Source: Micromonospora tarensis
GTDB taxonomy: Bacteria > Actinomycetota > Actinomycetes > Mycobacteriales > Micromonosporaceae
Assembly: GCF_016803395.1 (NCBI RefSeq)
Contig: NZ_JAEVHL010000021.1
Location: 1-49,023, forward strand
Reading direction: 5' to 3'
DNA: 49,023 nucleotides
The notes beneath the pieces were generated by a model. The model made no database searches. It was not told where the DNA came from and saw only the letters and a program-made list of their open reading frames with translations. The translations under genes were made by a program, and so were the position numbers. Of this stretch, positions 22,775-31,085 are shown piece by piece. Position 1 is the stretch's first letter. Each line of letters opens with the position of its first letter.

Positions 22775-23484
22775 TTAGCCGCCGAGCTTGGCGGCGATGG
22801 CTTCTTCGAGGGTCTTCGGCTTCGACTTCGTGCCGCCCGCCCCGTTGTGGTCCGCGCCCTGCTTGCCGGCCCCTTGGGCGGCGGTGGCGGACAGCTTCGG
22901 GTTGGCCTTGACCGCGGCCTTGATGGCGGCGGTGACGCGGTCGGTGAAGTCGGCGGCGTCGGGGTCCAGGTCGGCGACCGAGCTGAGGAATCCGCGGCTG
23001 TCGAGGACGGCGTCGGGGTCGGCGCGCTCTTCGCGGCGGACTTGTAGACGGCGAGTTCGACGGCGGTGTCTCGGGCTCGGGCGACGGCCTTGTCCTGCTC
23101 GGCGGCGGCTGCCTTGAGCTGCTCGGCGGGGTCGGTCTTGCCGTCCGGGGTGAGGCCGGCGGCGGCGAGGACAGCGGCGACACGCTCGTCGGCGGCCTTC
23201 TTCGCCTCCTTGGCCTTCTTCTCGCCCTCGCGCGCGGCCGCGATGGCGCGGGCCGCGCGGTCCGGGTCGAGGTCGCCCTTGATGTCGGGCTTCTTGCTGT
23301 CGGCGTCCTGGTCGGTGGTGCCGTCCTGGTCGCCGTCGGTGCCCCCGCCGGTGTCGCCCTCACCCGATCCGCCGGCGATGGCGTAGATCGGGCGGCCGTC
23401 GCGGCGGTGACCCAGGAGCGTGCCCGGGATGACGCGGCGACCGGTGAGCGGGTTGACGAAGCCGGGCAGGGTGGTGCGGTCCAC
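22775..23484 (-). CDS. Scaffold protein, one-base frameshift near 23022-23027
   Basis: From GTG 23484 (behind AAGGAGG) the protein reads an aspartate/glycine-rich start and a charged helix (RAARAIAAAREGEKKAKEAK, ADERVAAVLAAAGLTPDGK), then VYKSAAKSA. The continuation DPDAVLDSRGFLSSVADLDP, DRVTAAIKAAVKANPKL and KTLEEAIAAKLGG is in the next frame, ending at 22775, fifteen bases before the capsid start. This layout is typical of capsid scaffolds. One missing G in a GGCGCC-like context explains the break. Restored length about 236 residues. Confidence 0.8.
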
Positions 23485-23576
23485 GTGTGCCTCCTTGAGG
23501 CGGTCGTGTCGGGTTGGTGACCGTCGGCACTTGCCGGCGGCCGGTACCGTGCCCGCGTCACCTACAGGAGGTACGC

Positions 23577-24008
23577 ATGAAGGCACGGACAGCTGGGTTT
23601 GTCGCGCTCGCCGTGGTGCCGCTGACGATCGTCGGCGCGGCCATCGGCTTCGCCAGCGCTGGCGGGGACCCGCAGCAGGCCAGTGAGCCGACAGGTGCTC
23701 AGCGGGTCGTCGACGCCATCTCGGAGAAGTGGCCGCTGCCCAACCCGACGGACACCACCTCGGGCTGCGCGGCCAAGGAGGGCGACTCGGCGAAGGGCTG
23801 CGCGTCTCGCATCACCACGGACGCCGTGACGGTCGTCGCGTTCGACGATGAGGCGACGGCGGCGAGGTGGACGAAGGAGCTGTCGAAGGCGGGCGACACG
23901 AGGCAGGCCGGCCGGGTGGTGCTGTCGTGGACGAGCCGGGATCAGCACCTCACTGGCCCAGAGACGCGCAAGGACATGGTCCTGATCGCTCAACAGGCGG
24001 GTTCCTAG
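23577..24008 (+). CDS. Exported protein on the opposite strand, candidate moron
   Basis: 143 residues. The N-terminus (MKARTAGFVALAVVPLTIVG, then AAIGFASA) is a signal peptide or single anchor. The mature part has two Cys (SGCAAKEG, KGCASRI) that could form a disulphide, and a mixed alpha-beta end (DAVTVVAFDDEATAARWTKE). It has an excellent AGGAGG site, is transcribed against the morphogenesis operon, and ends overlapping the minor capsid gene tail to tail. A stand-alone, oppositely oriented, exported gene in the late operon is the classic form of a lysogeny-expressed cargo gene (moron). Function unknown; superinfection exclusion is one possibility. Confidence 0.75.
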   Translation: MKARTAGFVALAVVPLTIVGAAIGFASAGGDPQQASEPTGAQRVVDAISEKWPLPNPTDTTSGCAAKEGDSAKGCASRITTDAVTVVAFDDEATAARWTKELSKAGDTRQAGRVVLSWTSRDQHLTGPETRKDMVLIAQQAGS

Positions 24009-25150
24009 CCCGGCAGGTTCCCGGCGCCGATCGTCTCGCGGTAGCGGAGCCGCTTCAGTTCGGGGTTGTCGGCCAGGTGCCGGCGCATCTCGGCCTGCCA
24101 CTGCCGGACCTTGTCGACCGCGTACGCCTTGTCCACATCGTCGAGGGCCCCGATCTCGCGTTCTTTCCAGTGGCGGATCTGCCGCTCGATCTCCCGCTGC
24201 CGCTGCTTGGCCTCGTAGCCCTTGGCGTTGGCCAGGTCGCCCTTTGGGATCTTGGTCGCCCCGGGCAGGTAGACGCGGAGGGCGTGCGTGCAGTTGGGGT
24301 GCTGCAGCCCGTCCGCGCGGGCCTCGGACACCGTGCCGGCGATGTCCACCGTCACCGTGCCGGCACCGACCCGGTTGGGCATCTCCACCCGGCCCCGCCG
24401 GGTGCCGGAGATGGAGAGCACCTTGCCCTCCCACGGTCGGCAGCGTTCGCACTCGCGCGGGGAGTTGGACACGATGACCAGGTCCAGGCCGAGAGTCTGG
24501 AGGCGGTCGGTCTGCCCCTGGACGGCGGCGCGTTGGGTGACGGTCCGGACGGCCATCTCCACGTAGGAGGAGAGCCGCCACACCCGGCCCCGGCTGTCCG
24601 TGAAGCTGGACAGGCCCTGGTCGATGAACCGGCGGTACGCGAACTGTGACGCCTGCCGGCGGGTCTGCCCGCCGGCCACCGACACGGCGGTGGCCTGCTG
24701 GATGACCGTGCGGTACACGTCCAGGACGTGCCGCAGGACGTTGGAATGCCGCTCGCCGACGTCGGCGACCAACGCGGCGGCCAGGTTCTCCACCACCCCG
24801 GCGCGGGTGACGACCTCGGCGACCAGGCCGGCCGCCCGGACCGCGTCCGGGTCACGGGGCAGGAGCTGCGCCGGCACGCCGGTGGTTGCCGCGGCCTGCC
24901 CGGTCCGGTAGGCGCGGGCGAGCGTCTCGCGGATCTGCTCGGCCCCGTCCGCCTCCACCTGCTGGAGCACCTGCTCGACGGTGCGCCGAAGCGTGGCCAG
25001 CGCACCGAGACGCTCCACGGCCCACGTCGGGGCGTCGATGCCGGCGAGCAGGTGCCGGGTGACCTCCCGGAGGATGGCTTGCTCGGCGGCCCGGTACAGG
25101 TCGACGGTGCTGCGGGTGACGGCCTCGATCTGCTCGCCGGTGAGCGCCAT
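24005..25150 (-). CDS. Phage minor capsid protein (MuF/minor capsid 2 type)
   Basis: 381 residues. The N-terminal two-thirds are helical. The C-terminal part holds the MuF-like zinc pattern SNSPRECERCRPWEGKV followed by GLQHPNCTHALRVYLPG (Cys-x2-Cys and His-x2-Cys-x-His). Such proteins are attached to the portal and may be ejected with DNA. It lies three bases downstream of the portal gene, the usual order. Residues about 300-381 are charged helices and probably not catalytic. Confidence 0.8.
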   Translation of the reverse strand: MALTGEQIEAVTRSTVDLYRAAEQAILREVTRHLLAGIDAPTWAVERLGALATLRRTVEQVLQQVEADGAEQIRETLARAYRTGQAAATTGVPAQLLPRDPDAVRAAGLVAEVVTRAGVVENLAAALVADVGERHSNVLRHVLDVYRTVIQQATAVSVAGGQTRRQASQFAYRRFIDQGLSSFTDSRGRVWRLSSYVEMAVRTVTQRAAVQGQTDRLQTLGLDLVIVSNSPRECERCRPWEGKVLSISGTRRGRVEMPNRVGAGTVTVDIAGTVSEARADGLQHPNCTHALRVYLPGATKIPKGDLANAKGYEAKQRQREIERQIRHWKEREIGALDDVDKAYAVDKVRQWQAEMRRHLADNPELKRLRYRETIGAGNLPG

Positions 25151-25153
25151 GGG

Positions 25154-26737
25154 CTACTCCTGGTCCGGTGGCCCATCGTCGGCCGCTGGCGGCTCGTTGC
25201 CGGCGAGTGCGCCGAGCGCCCCGCCGACCTCGACGACGGGTGGTGCGTCGCCCTTGATCCGCTCTACCTCGGCCTTGACCTGGGGTTCGTCCCAGTCGGG
25301 GTGGACCATGCGGACCATCGTTTCGGTCGACACGGCCCCGGCGGCGGAGAGCAGTTGCAGGGTTCGGGCGGTCGTCTCCGGGGCTTCGGAGACGCTGTCG
25401 CCGAACTCGACGTTGACCTTTACGGGGTCGGGGCGGTCGCCCTTCAGGTCGGCGCGGCGGGCGAACTCCAGCTCGAGGAGCAGCTCGATGGCGTCAGCCA
25501 GGGCGGGCGCCCAGGTGCCGATCCGGTTGCCCCGGGTCGTGAAGGACTGCCGCTCGCGGGCTTGAACCTCGGTGGCGGTGACCGCGACGTCGCCCTCTTC
25601 GCCGAGGGTCTGCGAGGACAGGCCGGCGTGCCGCAGGGCGGTCTCCACGATCGCGTCGGCGGTGGCCTTGTGCTCGGCGTGCCGGATCGCGAACTGCGAC
25701 GCGGTAATGCCGACGCCCTGCTGGGTCGGCAGTGCGTTGAGCGCGGTGAAGATCTCCTGGTCGGCGTCCCACGTCGCGCCCTTGCCGGGGCCCAAGGATT
25801 GGAGCATGTACTCCGGCACGATGATCCGGGACCGGGCCAGGCGCAGGTCCCGCATCCAGGACGTCCACACATCATCAAGGGCGTCGAACCACTGCTCGTT
25901 GCCGTCGAAGTCGGAGCGGCCGAGGTACTTCAGGCCGGGGGTGGCGCGCCAGAGGCGCTGCGGGCCGGCGTTCGGCACCCGCACCACGTCCAGGCGGGCC
26001 AGGCCGGTGGCCTGTGCGCTGTCGGCGTCGACCAGGTCCGCCAGGTACGCCGAGGCGGTGTGCTCGGTGAGCGGCACCGCCCGGCCGAGCTTGTCGCGGG
26101 TGCCCTCGTGCAGCCCGTAGACGATCCGACCGGCCTTGTTCACGACCTCGTGGTGCTCCAGGAGCCGTAGGTGCTGGTCGCCGTCCTCGTGCACGGTGGA
26201 CCAGAACGTCACCTCGGTGAGCTTGCCCCAGCGGATGGTGGGGATTGCCCCGTCGGCGTGCACGGCGGCCAGGAACGCCCGGTCTGGGTGGACGTCGAGG
26301 TCGATGACCGGGCGGAGGTAGACGTCGCCGAGGGCGGATCCGGCTTCGGCGGCGTGGAGCAGCAGGGTGGCCAGGCCGTCCTCGACCAGCTGCTCCAGGC
26401 GCTCCATGACCGCGGGCGTCTCGTGGTCGAGCGTCGGGGGCTCGGAGAACAGCAGGTTCGCCGAGGTGGCGGCGAGGTCGGCGGGCAGGGGCACGTGGAG
26501 TCGGCCGTCGCGCTGCCCGGTTGGCGTCGGCGCGCCCCAGAGCCACCGGGAGACGAGCCCGTACAGGCCGCCCGCGCGCTGGCCCGGGCGGGTCTTCGGG
26601 CGGTCACCGACGCGGTTGGCGTAGACGTTGCGGAGCCGGTCGGCGTCGCCTGCGTACCAGGCGTCCCAGTCGCGGTACGAGTCGTAGGCGGGTTGGACGG
26701 CGGGCGGCGGCCAGGAGCCGTCGGTGGGGATCGGCAC
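25154..26737 (-). CDS. Portal protein
   Basis: 527 residues from GTG 26737 (behind GAGGAGG), reading PIPTDGSWPPPAVQPAYDSY. The central part (LHVPLPADLAATSANLLFSE, DVYLRPVIDLDVHPDRAFLA) and the later ALPTQQGVGITASQFAIR match the SPP1-like portal family, in which a dodecamer forms the DNA entry channel. Order terminase, portal, minor capsid is standard. A longer upstream frame exists but overlaps the preceding gene and lacks coding character. Confidence 0.85.
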   Translation of the reverse strand: MPIPTDGSWPPPAVQPAYDSYRDWDAWYAGDADRLRNVYANRVGDRPKTRPGQRAGGLYGLVSRWLWGAPTPTGQRDGRLHVPLPADLAATSANLLFSEPPTLDHETPAVMERLEQLVEDGLATLLLHAAEAGSALGDVYLRPVIDLDVHPDRAFLAAVHADGAIPTIRWGKLTEVTFWSTVHEDGDQHLRLLEHHEVVNKAGRIVYGLHEGTRDKLGRAVPLTEHTASAYLADLVDADSAQATGLARLDVVRVPNAGPQRLWRATPGLKYLGRSDFDGNEQWFDALDDVWTSWMRDLRLARSRIIVPEYMLQSLGPGKGATWDADQEIFTALNALPTQQGVGITASQFAIRHAEHKATADAIVETALRHAGLSSQTLGEEGDVAVTATEVQARERQSFTTRGNRIGTWAPALADAIELLLELEFARRADLKGDRPDPVKVNVEFGDSVSEAPETTARTLQLLSAAGAVSTETMVRMVHPDWDEPQVKAEVERIKGDAPPVVEVGGALGALAGNEPPAADDGPPDQE

Positions 26738-26751
26738 CTGACCTCCTCGGG

Positions 26752-27024
26752 CTACTCGCCGGGTGCTTTGACGTCGACGGTGAAGACGGGCAGCGGGCCG
26801 TACACGCCGAGCCAGATCGTCCCGCCAGCGGCGAGCTTCTCCAGGTCGCCGGGCTCCAGCTCGAAGCGGACGCACGCGCGGGCCTGTCCGGTCTCCTGAC
26901 CTCGGTCGAAGATGACCTCGACGGGAGCGACAGTGGGGTCGGTCAGGTCTCCGGACGGGCCCGAGAGGACGGCTCGGAAGGATCCGGGCCATACCTCGTT
27001 GTCGGGAATCGGCGTGGGGCGCAT
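26752..27024 (-). CDS. Hypothetical phage protein
   Basis: 90 residues from ATG 27024, overlapping the previous stop as TGATG. Sequence (VWPGSFRAVLSGPSGDLTDP, VEVIFDRGQETGQARACVRF, ending LPVFTVDVKAPGE) is beta-rich and soluble. Lying between terminase and portal, it is probably a small packaging or capsid accessory protein. No family recognised. Confidence 0.65.
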   Translation of the reverse strand: MRPTPIPDNEVWPGSFRAVLSGPSGDLTDPTVAPVEVIFDRGQETGQARACVRFELEPGDLEKLAAGGTIWLGVYGPLPVFTVDVKAPGE

Positions 27025-27278
27025 CAGACGCGCGGCGGCCAGTAGCAGGAGCGCTTGGGGTCGTGGTCCATGGCCGCGCCCTCGTTCTCGAACAACGCGA
27101 CCGAGGTCAGCCACTCGTCGACGTTGCCGTCCTTCAGGGTCTTGATGTTCACGGTCCAGCCGCCGTCCTTCCGCTCACCCCAGACTCGGGTGATCACGGC
27201 CGGGCATTCCTGGGCGCCGTTGTTGCCGATCGGGTCGACAAAGGCGATGACGACCCGGCCGATACTCGGCTTCTGCAT
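27024..27278 (-). CDS. Hypothetical phage protein
   Basis: 84 residues starting at ATG 27278 behind AGAAGGAG. It begins QKPSIGRVVIAFVDPIGNNG and continues with an SH3-like beta pattern (ECPAVITRVWGERKDGGWTV, DGNVDEWLTSVALF). Phages often have such small proteins beside the terminase, some of unknown role. Coupled with the next gene. Confidence 0.65.
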   Translation of the reverse strand: MQKPSIGRVVIAFVDPIGNNGAQECPAVITRVWGERKDGGWTVNIKTLKDGNVDEWLTSVALFENEGAAMDHDPKRSCYWPPRV

Positions 27279-27293
27279 GGTGGCTCCTTCTGT

Positions 27294-28571
27294 CTATGCG
27301 GCGCGGCGCAGCAGCGGTCGCCACAGCACCTCAGGGGTCTTGATCGCGTACCGGGCGGCGTCGATCGAGTGGTCATCGGCCTTGATCGGGGCGTCCTCGC
27401 CCCGCTCGGCGGCCTTGTCGTCCCACGAGTAGCCAGGGATTTCGTCGATCAGCCCCTGACACGAGGCGTGCACCCGCAGTTGGTCGTTGCCGAGCAGCGA
27501 CGACACGAGGCGGATGCCGTCCAGGACGGCGTTGTCGGCCAGCGCCGGCGTGAGGCCGTCCTCGTGGAGCTGCAACCGCAGCGACGCGGCAGCGGGGTCG
27601 ACGACGGTCCACTCCGGCCGCAGCCCAGTCAGGCCGGTCGCGCCGGGCACCTCCAGGCCGCCGAGCCAGGCGCGCAGCTCCCGGGACAGACCCGAGTCGG
27701 TGAGCTGCCGGCGGGCAACCGCGGGGTCGTGCCGCCACTCGTGGGTGAGGTACAGGCGGCCGTCGTCTCCGGCGCCGAGGATGAGCGCGGCGGTGGCGTT
27801 GCGGGTGCCGTAGTCGATGCCGAGGCTGATCCAGCGGTGGATCGCGGGGAGCACCTGAACGACGTGGCGGTCCTCGTCGAACATGTCGAAGACGGCGCCC
27901 TCGGCCTGGACCCACGCGCCGGTGATGAACCGCTTGTACCAGAGCCCGACGTACTCGCGTTTCAGGTCGGCGACGTACGCGGGGTCGAGGTGCGGGTTGT
28001 CGTCGAGGGTGGAGTGCCAGGTCCGAAGGTTCAGCTCACCGACCCGGAGGAGGTACTTCTTCCGCAGCCAGTGGTTCGGCGAGTCTGGGTTGGTGGTCCC
28101 GAACAGCTGCGCGCCTGGGACGGAGAGGCGGGCCAGGATCTGGGTGAAGAACGCCTCAGGGATGGTGGTCAGTTCGTCGCCGTACGCCAGGCACAGCGTC
28201 ATGCCCCGGACCTTGGGTTCGGCCTTGGAGTCGTTCGCGCCGAGGACGTCGACCTCACGGCCGAGGATGCTGCCGGTCGGCGCGCCGGGGTTGTACTTGA
28301 CCAGGCGGGCGAGGGGACCGAACAGGGCCGGGTCGGTGAGGACGGCGAACACGTTCCGGTGAACGGACTCGCGGGTCTTCCCGAAGAGCAGCACCCGCCC
28401 GGAGGTTGGTGCGTTGGCGATGGCGATCAGGAGCCGCAGCAGCGACGCGACGGTCTTCCCGGATCGGACGCTGCCCTGCCAGATGTTGAGGCGGGCGGTG
28501 GACTCGACCAGGGATCGCAGGTGCACGGGGGCGAGCGTCCGGCCGACGGTGGCCAGGTCAACTGCTGGCAT
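27294..28571 (-). CDS. terL: Terminase large subunit
   Basis: 425 residues. Walker A GSVRSGKT at 33-40, Walker B region LCLAYGDEL near 130, then the nuclease domain with GIDYGTRNATAALIL, VVDPAAAS and DDHSIDAARYAI. It packages DNA into proheads and cuts the concatemer, working with the small subunit encoded just upstream (14-bp overlap). The PBSX/SPP1-type layout is likely. All key residues are visible and the reading frame is intact. Confidence 0.93.
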   Translation of the reverse strand: MPAVDLATVGRTLAPVHLRSLVESTARLNIWQGSVRSGKTVASLLRLLIAIANAPTSGRVLLFGKTRESVHRNVFAVLTDPALFGPLARLVKYNPGAPTGSILGREVDVLGANDSKAEPKVRGMTLCLAYGDELTTIPEAFFTQILARLSVPGAQLFGTTNPDSPNHWLRKKYLLRVGELNLRTWHSTLDDNPHLDPAYVADLKREYVGLWYKRFITGAWVQAEGAVFDMFDEDRHVVQVLPAIHRWISLGIDYGTRNATAALILGAGDDGRLYLTHEWRHDPAVARRQLTDSGLSRELRAWLGGLEVPGATGLTGLRPEWTVVDPAAASLRLQLHEDGLTPALADNAVLDGIRLVSSLLGNDQLRVHASCQGLIDEIPGYSWDDKAAERGEDAPIKADDHSIDAARYAIKTPEVLWRPLLRRAA

Positions 28572-29088
28572 CGGGCTCGGTGCGGTTGAGTTGGTCGTAT
28601 GCGGCGCCGAGGCCGGCGGCGAGCGCGCCGAGCATGCTTTTCGCGGCGTCGATGCCGGGGTCGGCGTCGTATTCGTCGAGGCGGACGGCCTTGTCGACGG
28701 CGATGCCCGTCGCCTGCATGATCTTCAGTTTGTCGGCGAAGGTCGGCTCGTCGAGGGTCACCTCGTTGTAGGTGTTGTCCTTGCCGCCGAAGTTGAAGGC
28801 CTTGGCTTCCTTCCAGAGCTGCTGGCGGAGCCGCTCGGCGTCGTCGAGCAGGGCAACGGACAGGCGGGCGCGCTTCGCGCGGGCGTCGTCCTTGCGGGCC
28901 TCGGTGGCGGCCCGGGTGCCGGACCGGTCGAAGGTCAGGCCCAGCTCGGCGGCGATCTCGCTCACGGTCTTCCCGGATCGGCGGATCCGGCGGCCGATCT
29001 CGTTGCGGCTGAGGTCCTGGGCGTGCAGCTCGCGGACCTGGTCGTAGTCGTCCTGGGTGACGGGGCGGGGCGGGGTGCGTGTGGTCAT
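28558..29088 (-). CDS. terS: Terminase small subunit-like HTH protein
   Basis: 176 residues from ATG 29088. The N-terminal HTH (DYDQVRELHAQDLSRNEIG, RRIRRSGKTVSEIAAELGL) should bind DNA at the packaging site. A basic coiled region (ARKDDARAKRARLSVALLDD) and a helical tail follow. It lies immediately upstream of the large terminase, whose start it overlaps. The upstream extension to 29214 has the character of noncoding sequence. Confidence 0.8.
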   Translation of the reverse strand: MTTRTPPRPVTQDDYDQVRELHAQDLSRNEIGRRIRRSGKTVSEIAAELGLTFDRSGTRAATEARKDDARAKRARLSVALLDDAERLRQQLWKEAKAFNFGGKDNTYNEVTLDEPTFADKLKIMQATGIAVDKAVRLDEYDADPGIDAAKSMLGALAAGLGAAYDQLNRTEPDASS

Positions 29089-29296
29089 GGTCTGCTCCGT
29101 CCCGGCACCTTGTCCGGTCAGGTGGGGTGGGCTGGGACGGTGTGGCGTGTGCGGGCAGGCCAGCGCCGCACCGGCCTGCCCGCGTTCCCGCCCGCGTCCC
29201 GTCCCCGGACGCACATCAGCCCGGCGGGACCTGATTGGTCGACCTGCCGGGCTGTGGGCACACCTCGCCTAAGAGGTGGATGAACAAATCATGGGG
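29089..29296 (-). promoter_or_regulatory. Late-operon intergenic region with two hairpins; possible cos/pac or late promoter
   Basis: This 208-bp gap precedes the terminase-led late operon. It holds two GC hairpins: GCGGGCAGGCC with its complement at 29151-29183 (11-bp stem) and AGCCCGGC with its complement at 29218-29253 (8-bp stem). The latter probably ends the upstream transcript. Packaging sites are commonly next to the small terminase gene. I see no clear -35/-10 pair. Confidence 0.45.
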
Positions 29297-29536
29297 TCAG
29301 ACGGTGGCAAGGTCAAGTCGGCGCGGCCGTCCGCGTGTCGAGCGTCGTTTGTCGACCTCGATGGCGGCGGCCTGGTCGAGGGGTGAGCGGCCCTCGATGG
29401 TGAGCAGCGCGTCGGTGGGGTTCTTCCAGCGGCGGGGGTCGCGCCAGCGGCGGATCATGGCGGGGGTGACGTCGGGGCCGAGGGCTGCGGCGATCTCGCG
29501 GTCGGTGCCCCAGTAGCGGCCGGCGGCGTAGATCAT
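29297..29536 (-). CDS. Small HTH-like protein upstream of the late operon
   Basis: 79 residues from ATG 29536, overlapping the preceding stop as ATGA. YWGTDREIAAALGPDVTPAM and IRRWRDPRRWKNP form a helix-turn-helix; the C-terminus is basic (EVDKRRSTRGRPRRLDL). It resembles small phage DNA-binding proteins and could act on the packaging site or on late transcription. Its place just before the late region makes a late regulator plausible, but this is inference. Confidence 0.65.
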   Translation of the reverse strand: MIYAAGRYWGTDREIAAALGPDVTPAMIRRWRDPRRWKNPTDALLTIEGRSPLDQAAAIEVDKRRSTRGRPRRLDLATV

Positions 29537-29706
29537 GCGGGCCGCTCCTCGCGCCACTGGTCGCCACACGCAGGGCAGAGCAGCACCCGATCGGAGTCGG
29601 CGGCGGTGGAGATGTCCACGCGGTCGGGATGGGCGCACGCGGCGCGGGCGAGTAGTTCGTCGGCGGTCTGACGTTCGGCCTCGGTCAGGTCGTCCACGAT
29701 CCTCAT
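29533..29706 (-). CDS. Small zinc-ribbon-like protein
   Basis: 57 residues from ATG 29706, behind AGGAAGG. It starts with a helix (DDLTEAERQTADELLARAAC) and ends with a CPAC motif and a tryptophan (VLLCPACGDQWREERPA). It may bind zinc by CPAC plus an upstream Cys-His pair. It couples to the following HTH gene by a four-base overlap. Confidence 0.6.
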   Translation of the reverse strand: MRIVDDLTEAERQTADELLARAACAHPDRVDISTAADSDRVLLCPACGDQWREERPA

Positions 29707-29801
29707 CGTACCTTCCTAGGCTGATTCCCTGCCCTGCACACCATAATGGTAACTATGGGGTGCGTTTTCTGAGTGCTGACTGTGAATGGTTGACCTTGAG
29801 C
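29707..29801 (-). promoter_or_regulatory. AT-rich gap, candidate promoter for the pre-late genes
   Basis: The stretch around 29740-29770 is clearly richer in A and T than its surroundings and contains CCATA and TATGG arms at about 29741-29758. On the minus strand CATTAT or TATGGT could serve as a -10 for the gene at 29706. The hairpin at 29802-29836 ends the previous operon, so a promoter is needed here. No convincing -35 was found. Confidence 0.4.
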
Positions 29802-29836
29802 GGCCCGTGACGCGAGGTGGACTCACGCCACGGGCC
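29802..29836 (-). terminator. Hairpin terminator at the end of an early operon
   Basis: GGCCCGTG (29802-29809) pairs exactly with CACGGGCC (29829-29836), six bases beyond the stop of the minus-strand gene ending at 29845. Confidence 0.65.
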
Positions 29837-29844
29837 ACGATCGC

Positions 29845-30165
29845 TCAGGGCTTCCGGGTGGGCTCGATGTCGCAGGGCCCGGAGTGGGCGTAGTGCAGCC
29901 GGCATTTCTGGCCCTGCGCTCCGGAGCACGGCCCCTTGAGGTCGAGCAGCTCGCGCTCGCGGTCGGCGAGGACGCTGCGCAGTGCGGCCAGGAGGTGGTG
30001 GCCGCCCTCCCGATCGGGAACACTGCCGGGTCCGTGGAGCATGCCGGCCTCCCACAGCGCACCCGCCCAGTGGTAGGGGGCGCTGTGCGGCTGCTCCATC
30101 GCGGCGACGATGATCCCGCTGGCGTGCTCGATCAGGTCGACGGCGGATCCGGGGGTCTGGGCCAT
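29845..30165 (-). CDS. Hypothetical phage protein
   Basis: 106 residues. Helical N-terminus (SAVDLIEHASGIIVAAMEQP), a tryptophan-rich turn (YHWAGALWEAGMLHGPG), a leucine-rich helix (HHLLAALRSVLADRERELLD) and a C-terminal segment with three Cys and His (KGPCSGAQGQKCRLHYAHSG) that could bind zinc. AAGGAGAG precedes the ATG. Last gene of its operon. Confidence 0.65.
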   Translation of the reverse strand: MAQTPGSAVDLIEHASGIIVAAMEQPHSAPYHWAGALWEAGMLHGPGSVPDREGGHHLLAALRSVLADRERELLDLKGPCSGAQGQKCRLHYAHSGPCDIEPTRKP

Positions 30166-30180
30166 GGTGCTCTCCTTCGG

Positions 30181-30405
30181 TCAGGTGGTCGGCTTGCTGG
30201 CGGCAAAGACGTGGCAGCACAGTTCGGGCGTCCGGAGCGGACCGAGGGCGTCTTCCCGGCCGAGGTACGCGCCGAGGGTCAGCCCGCTCCTCTCGGCTTC
30301 GGCCTGCGCCTGCTCGGTGACCCACTCGTCGTGGTCGGGGTGTTCGTGGGCGGCGACCAGGATGCGCCAGTCGTCCGGCTCCGGCACGGCGGCGGGGGCG
30401 GTCAC
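30181..30405 (-). CDS. Hypothetical phage protein
   Basis: 74 residues, acidic and soluble (PDDWRILVAAHEHPDHDEWV, QAQAEAERSGLTLGAYLGRE). No domain recognised. It overlaps the preceding gene by four bases, so it is translated in the same operon. Confidence 0.55.
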   Translation of the reverse strand: MTAPAAVPEPDDWRILVAAHEHPDHDEWVTEQAQAEAERSGLTLGAYLGREDALGPLRTPELCCHVFAASKPTT

Positions 30406-30776
30406 GGCTGGGGGCGCATCGGGGCGACCGCCGGGCGCTCCAGGTAGCCGATCGGCTTCCCGGTCCGCTCGGCGTAGGCGATCTCGTTCCGGGTGCTGTC
30501 GCCGATGTAGCCGCCCGGGTTGACCACGATCACCTCGTCGGCCAGGTCGATCTTCCGGAGGTGAAGTGCGTCCAGTGCGGTCTTGCTGGCCTCTGACAGC
30601 TCGATGCCGTCGGCGTGACCGAAGACTCCGGGGGCGACCACGATGTGCCCGCCGAGGGTGAGCGTTCGATTGACCCGCTCGAAGTCGTCCTTGAATCGGG
30701 TGGAGCCGCAGAGCACGACGACTCGGGGGCGGGGCGGGGTGTCGAGCTGGTGGGTGTGCGGGTTGAGGTAGCTCAT
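30402..30776 (-). CDS. Nucleoside deoxyribosyltransferase-fold protein (SLOG/DUF4406-like)
   Basis: 124 residues from ATG 30776, chosen because AAGGAGATTGAG lies directly ahead; an ATG at 30794 would put that site inside the gene. The core PRVVVLCGSTRFKDDFERVN, later KIDLADEVIVVNPGGYIGD and IAYAERTGKPIGYLE, is the Rossmann-like nucleoside 2-deoxyribosyltransferase/SLOG fold. In phages such proteins may handle nucleotides or sense nucleotide signals. The catalytic Glu in the family would be expected near STRNEIAYAE, where NE is present. Activity is inference. Confidence 0.7.
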   Translation of the reverse strand: MSYLNPHTHQLDTPPRPRVVVLCGSTRFKDDFERVNRTLTLGGHIVVAPGVFGHADGIELSEASKTALDALHLRKIDLADEVIVVNPGGYIGDSTRNEIAYAERTGKPIGYLERPAVAPMRPQP

Positions 30777-30845
30777 CTCAATCTCCTTGGTCATTCCGTG
30801 GTCTGTTGCTGGGACGGTGCGGCCCCCGCGACCGCGCCGATGACG

Positions 30846-31085
30846 TCAGGCCGGGGCATGGTGCTCACCGGAGCAGCCCTCGGCAGGATGGATGTCCCCG
30901 ATCTCGACGCACCCCGCCACCGCGACAGGTGCGTGTTCGGCGCAGCTCTTCAGGCTGACCCAGCCCCACCCCTCAGCCCGGCCGATGACGTGCACGGTGA
31001 CGGGCTGACCGCAGGCCGGCTGGTCGAGGTCGGCCGAGTAGGCGCAACCGGCGTCTACGGTCGGCGCTCCCACGAACGGCTTCAC
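30846..31085 (-). CDS. Small Cys-rich hypothetical protein
   Basis: 79 residues from GTG 31085, sharing GTGA with the upstream stop. Spaced Cys and His residues (DAGCAYSADLDQPACGQPV, SLKSCAEHAPVAVAGCVEI, AEGCSGEHH) suggest a zinc-binding fold. A longer frame up to 31499 reads as arginine-rich shadow sequence, so I used the short form. Function unknown. Confidence 0.6.
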   Translation of the reverse strand: MKPFVGAPTVDAGCAYSADLDQPACGQPVTVHVIGRAEGWGWVSLKSCAEHAPVAVAGCVEIGDIHPAEGCSGEHHAPA

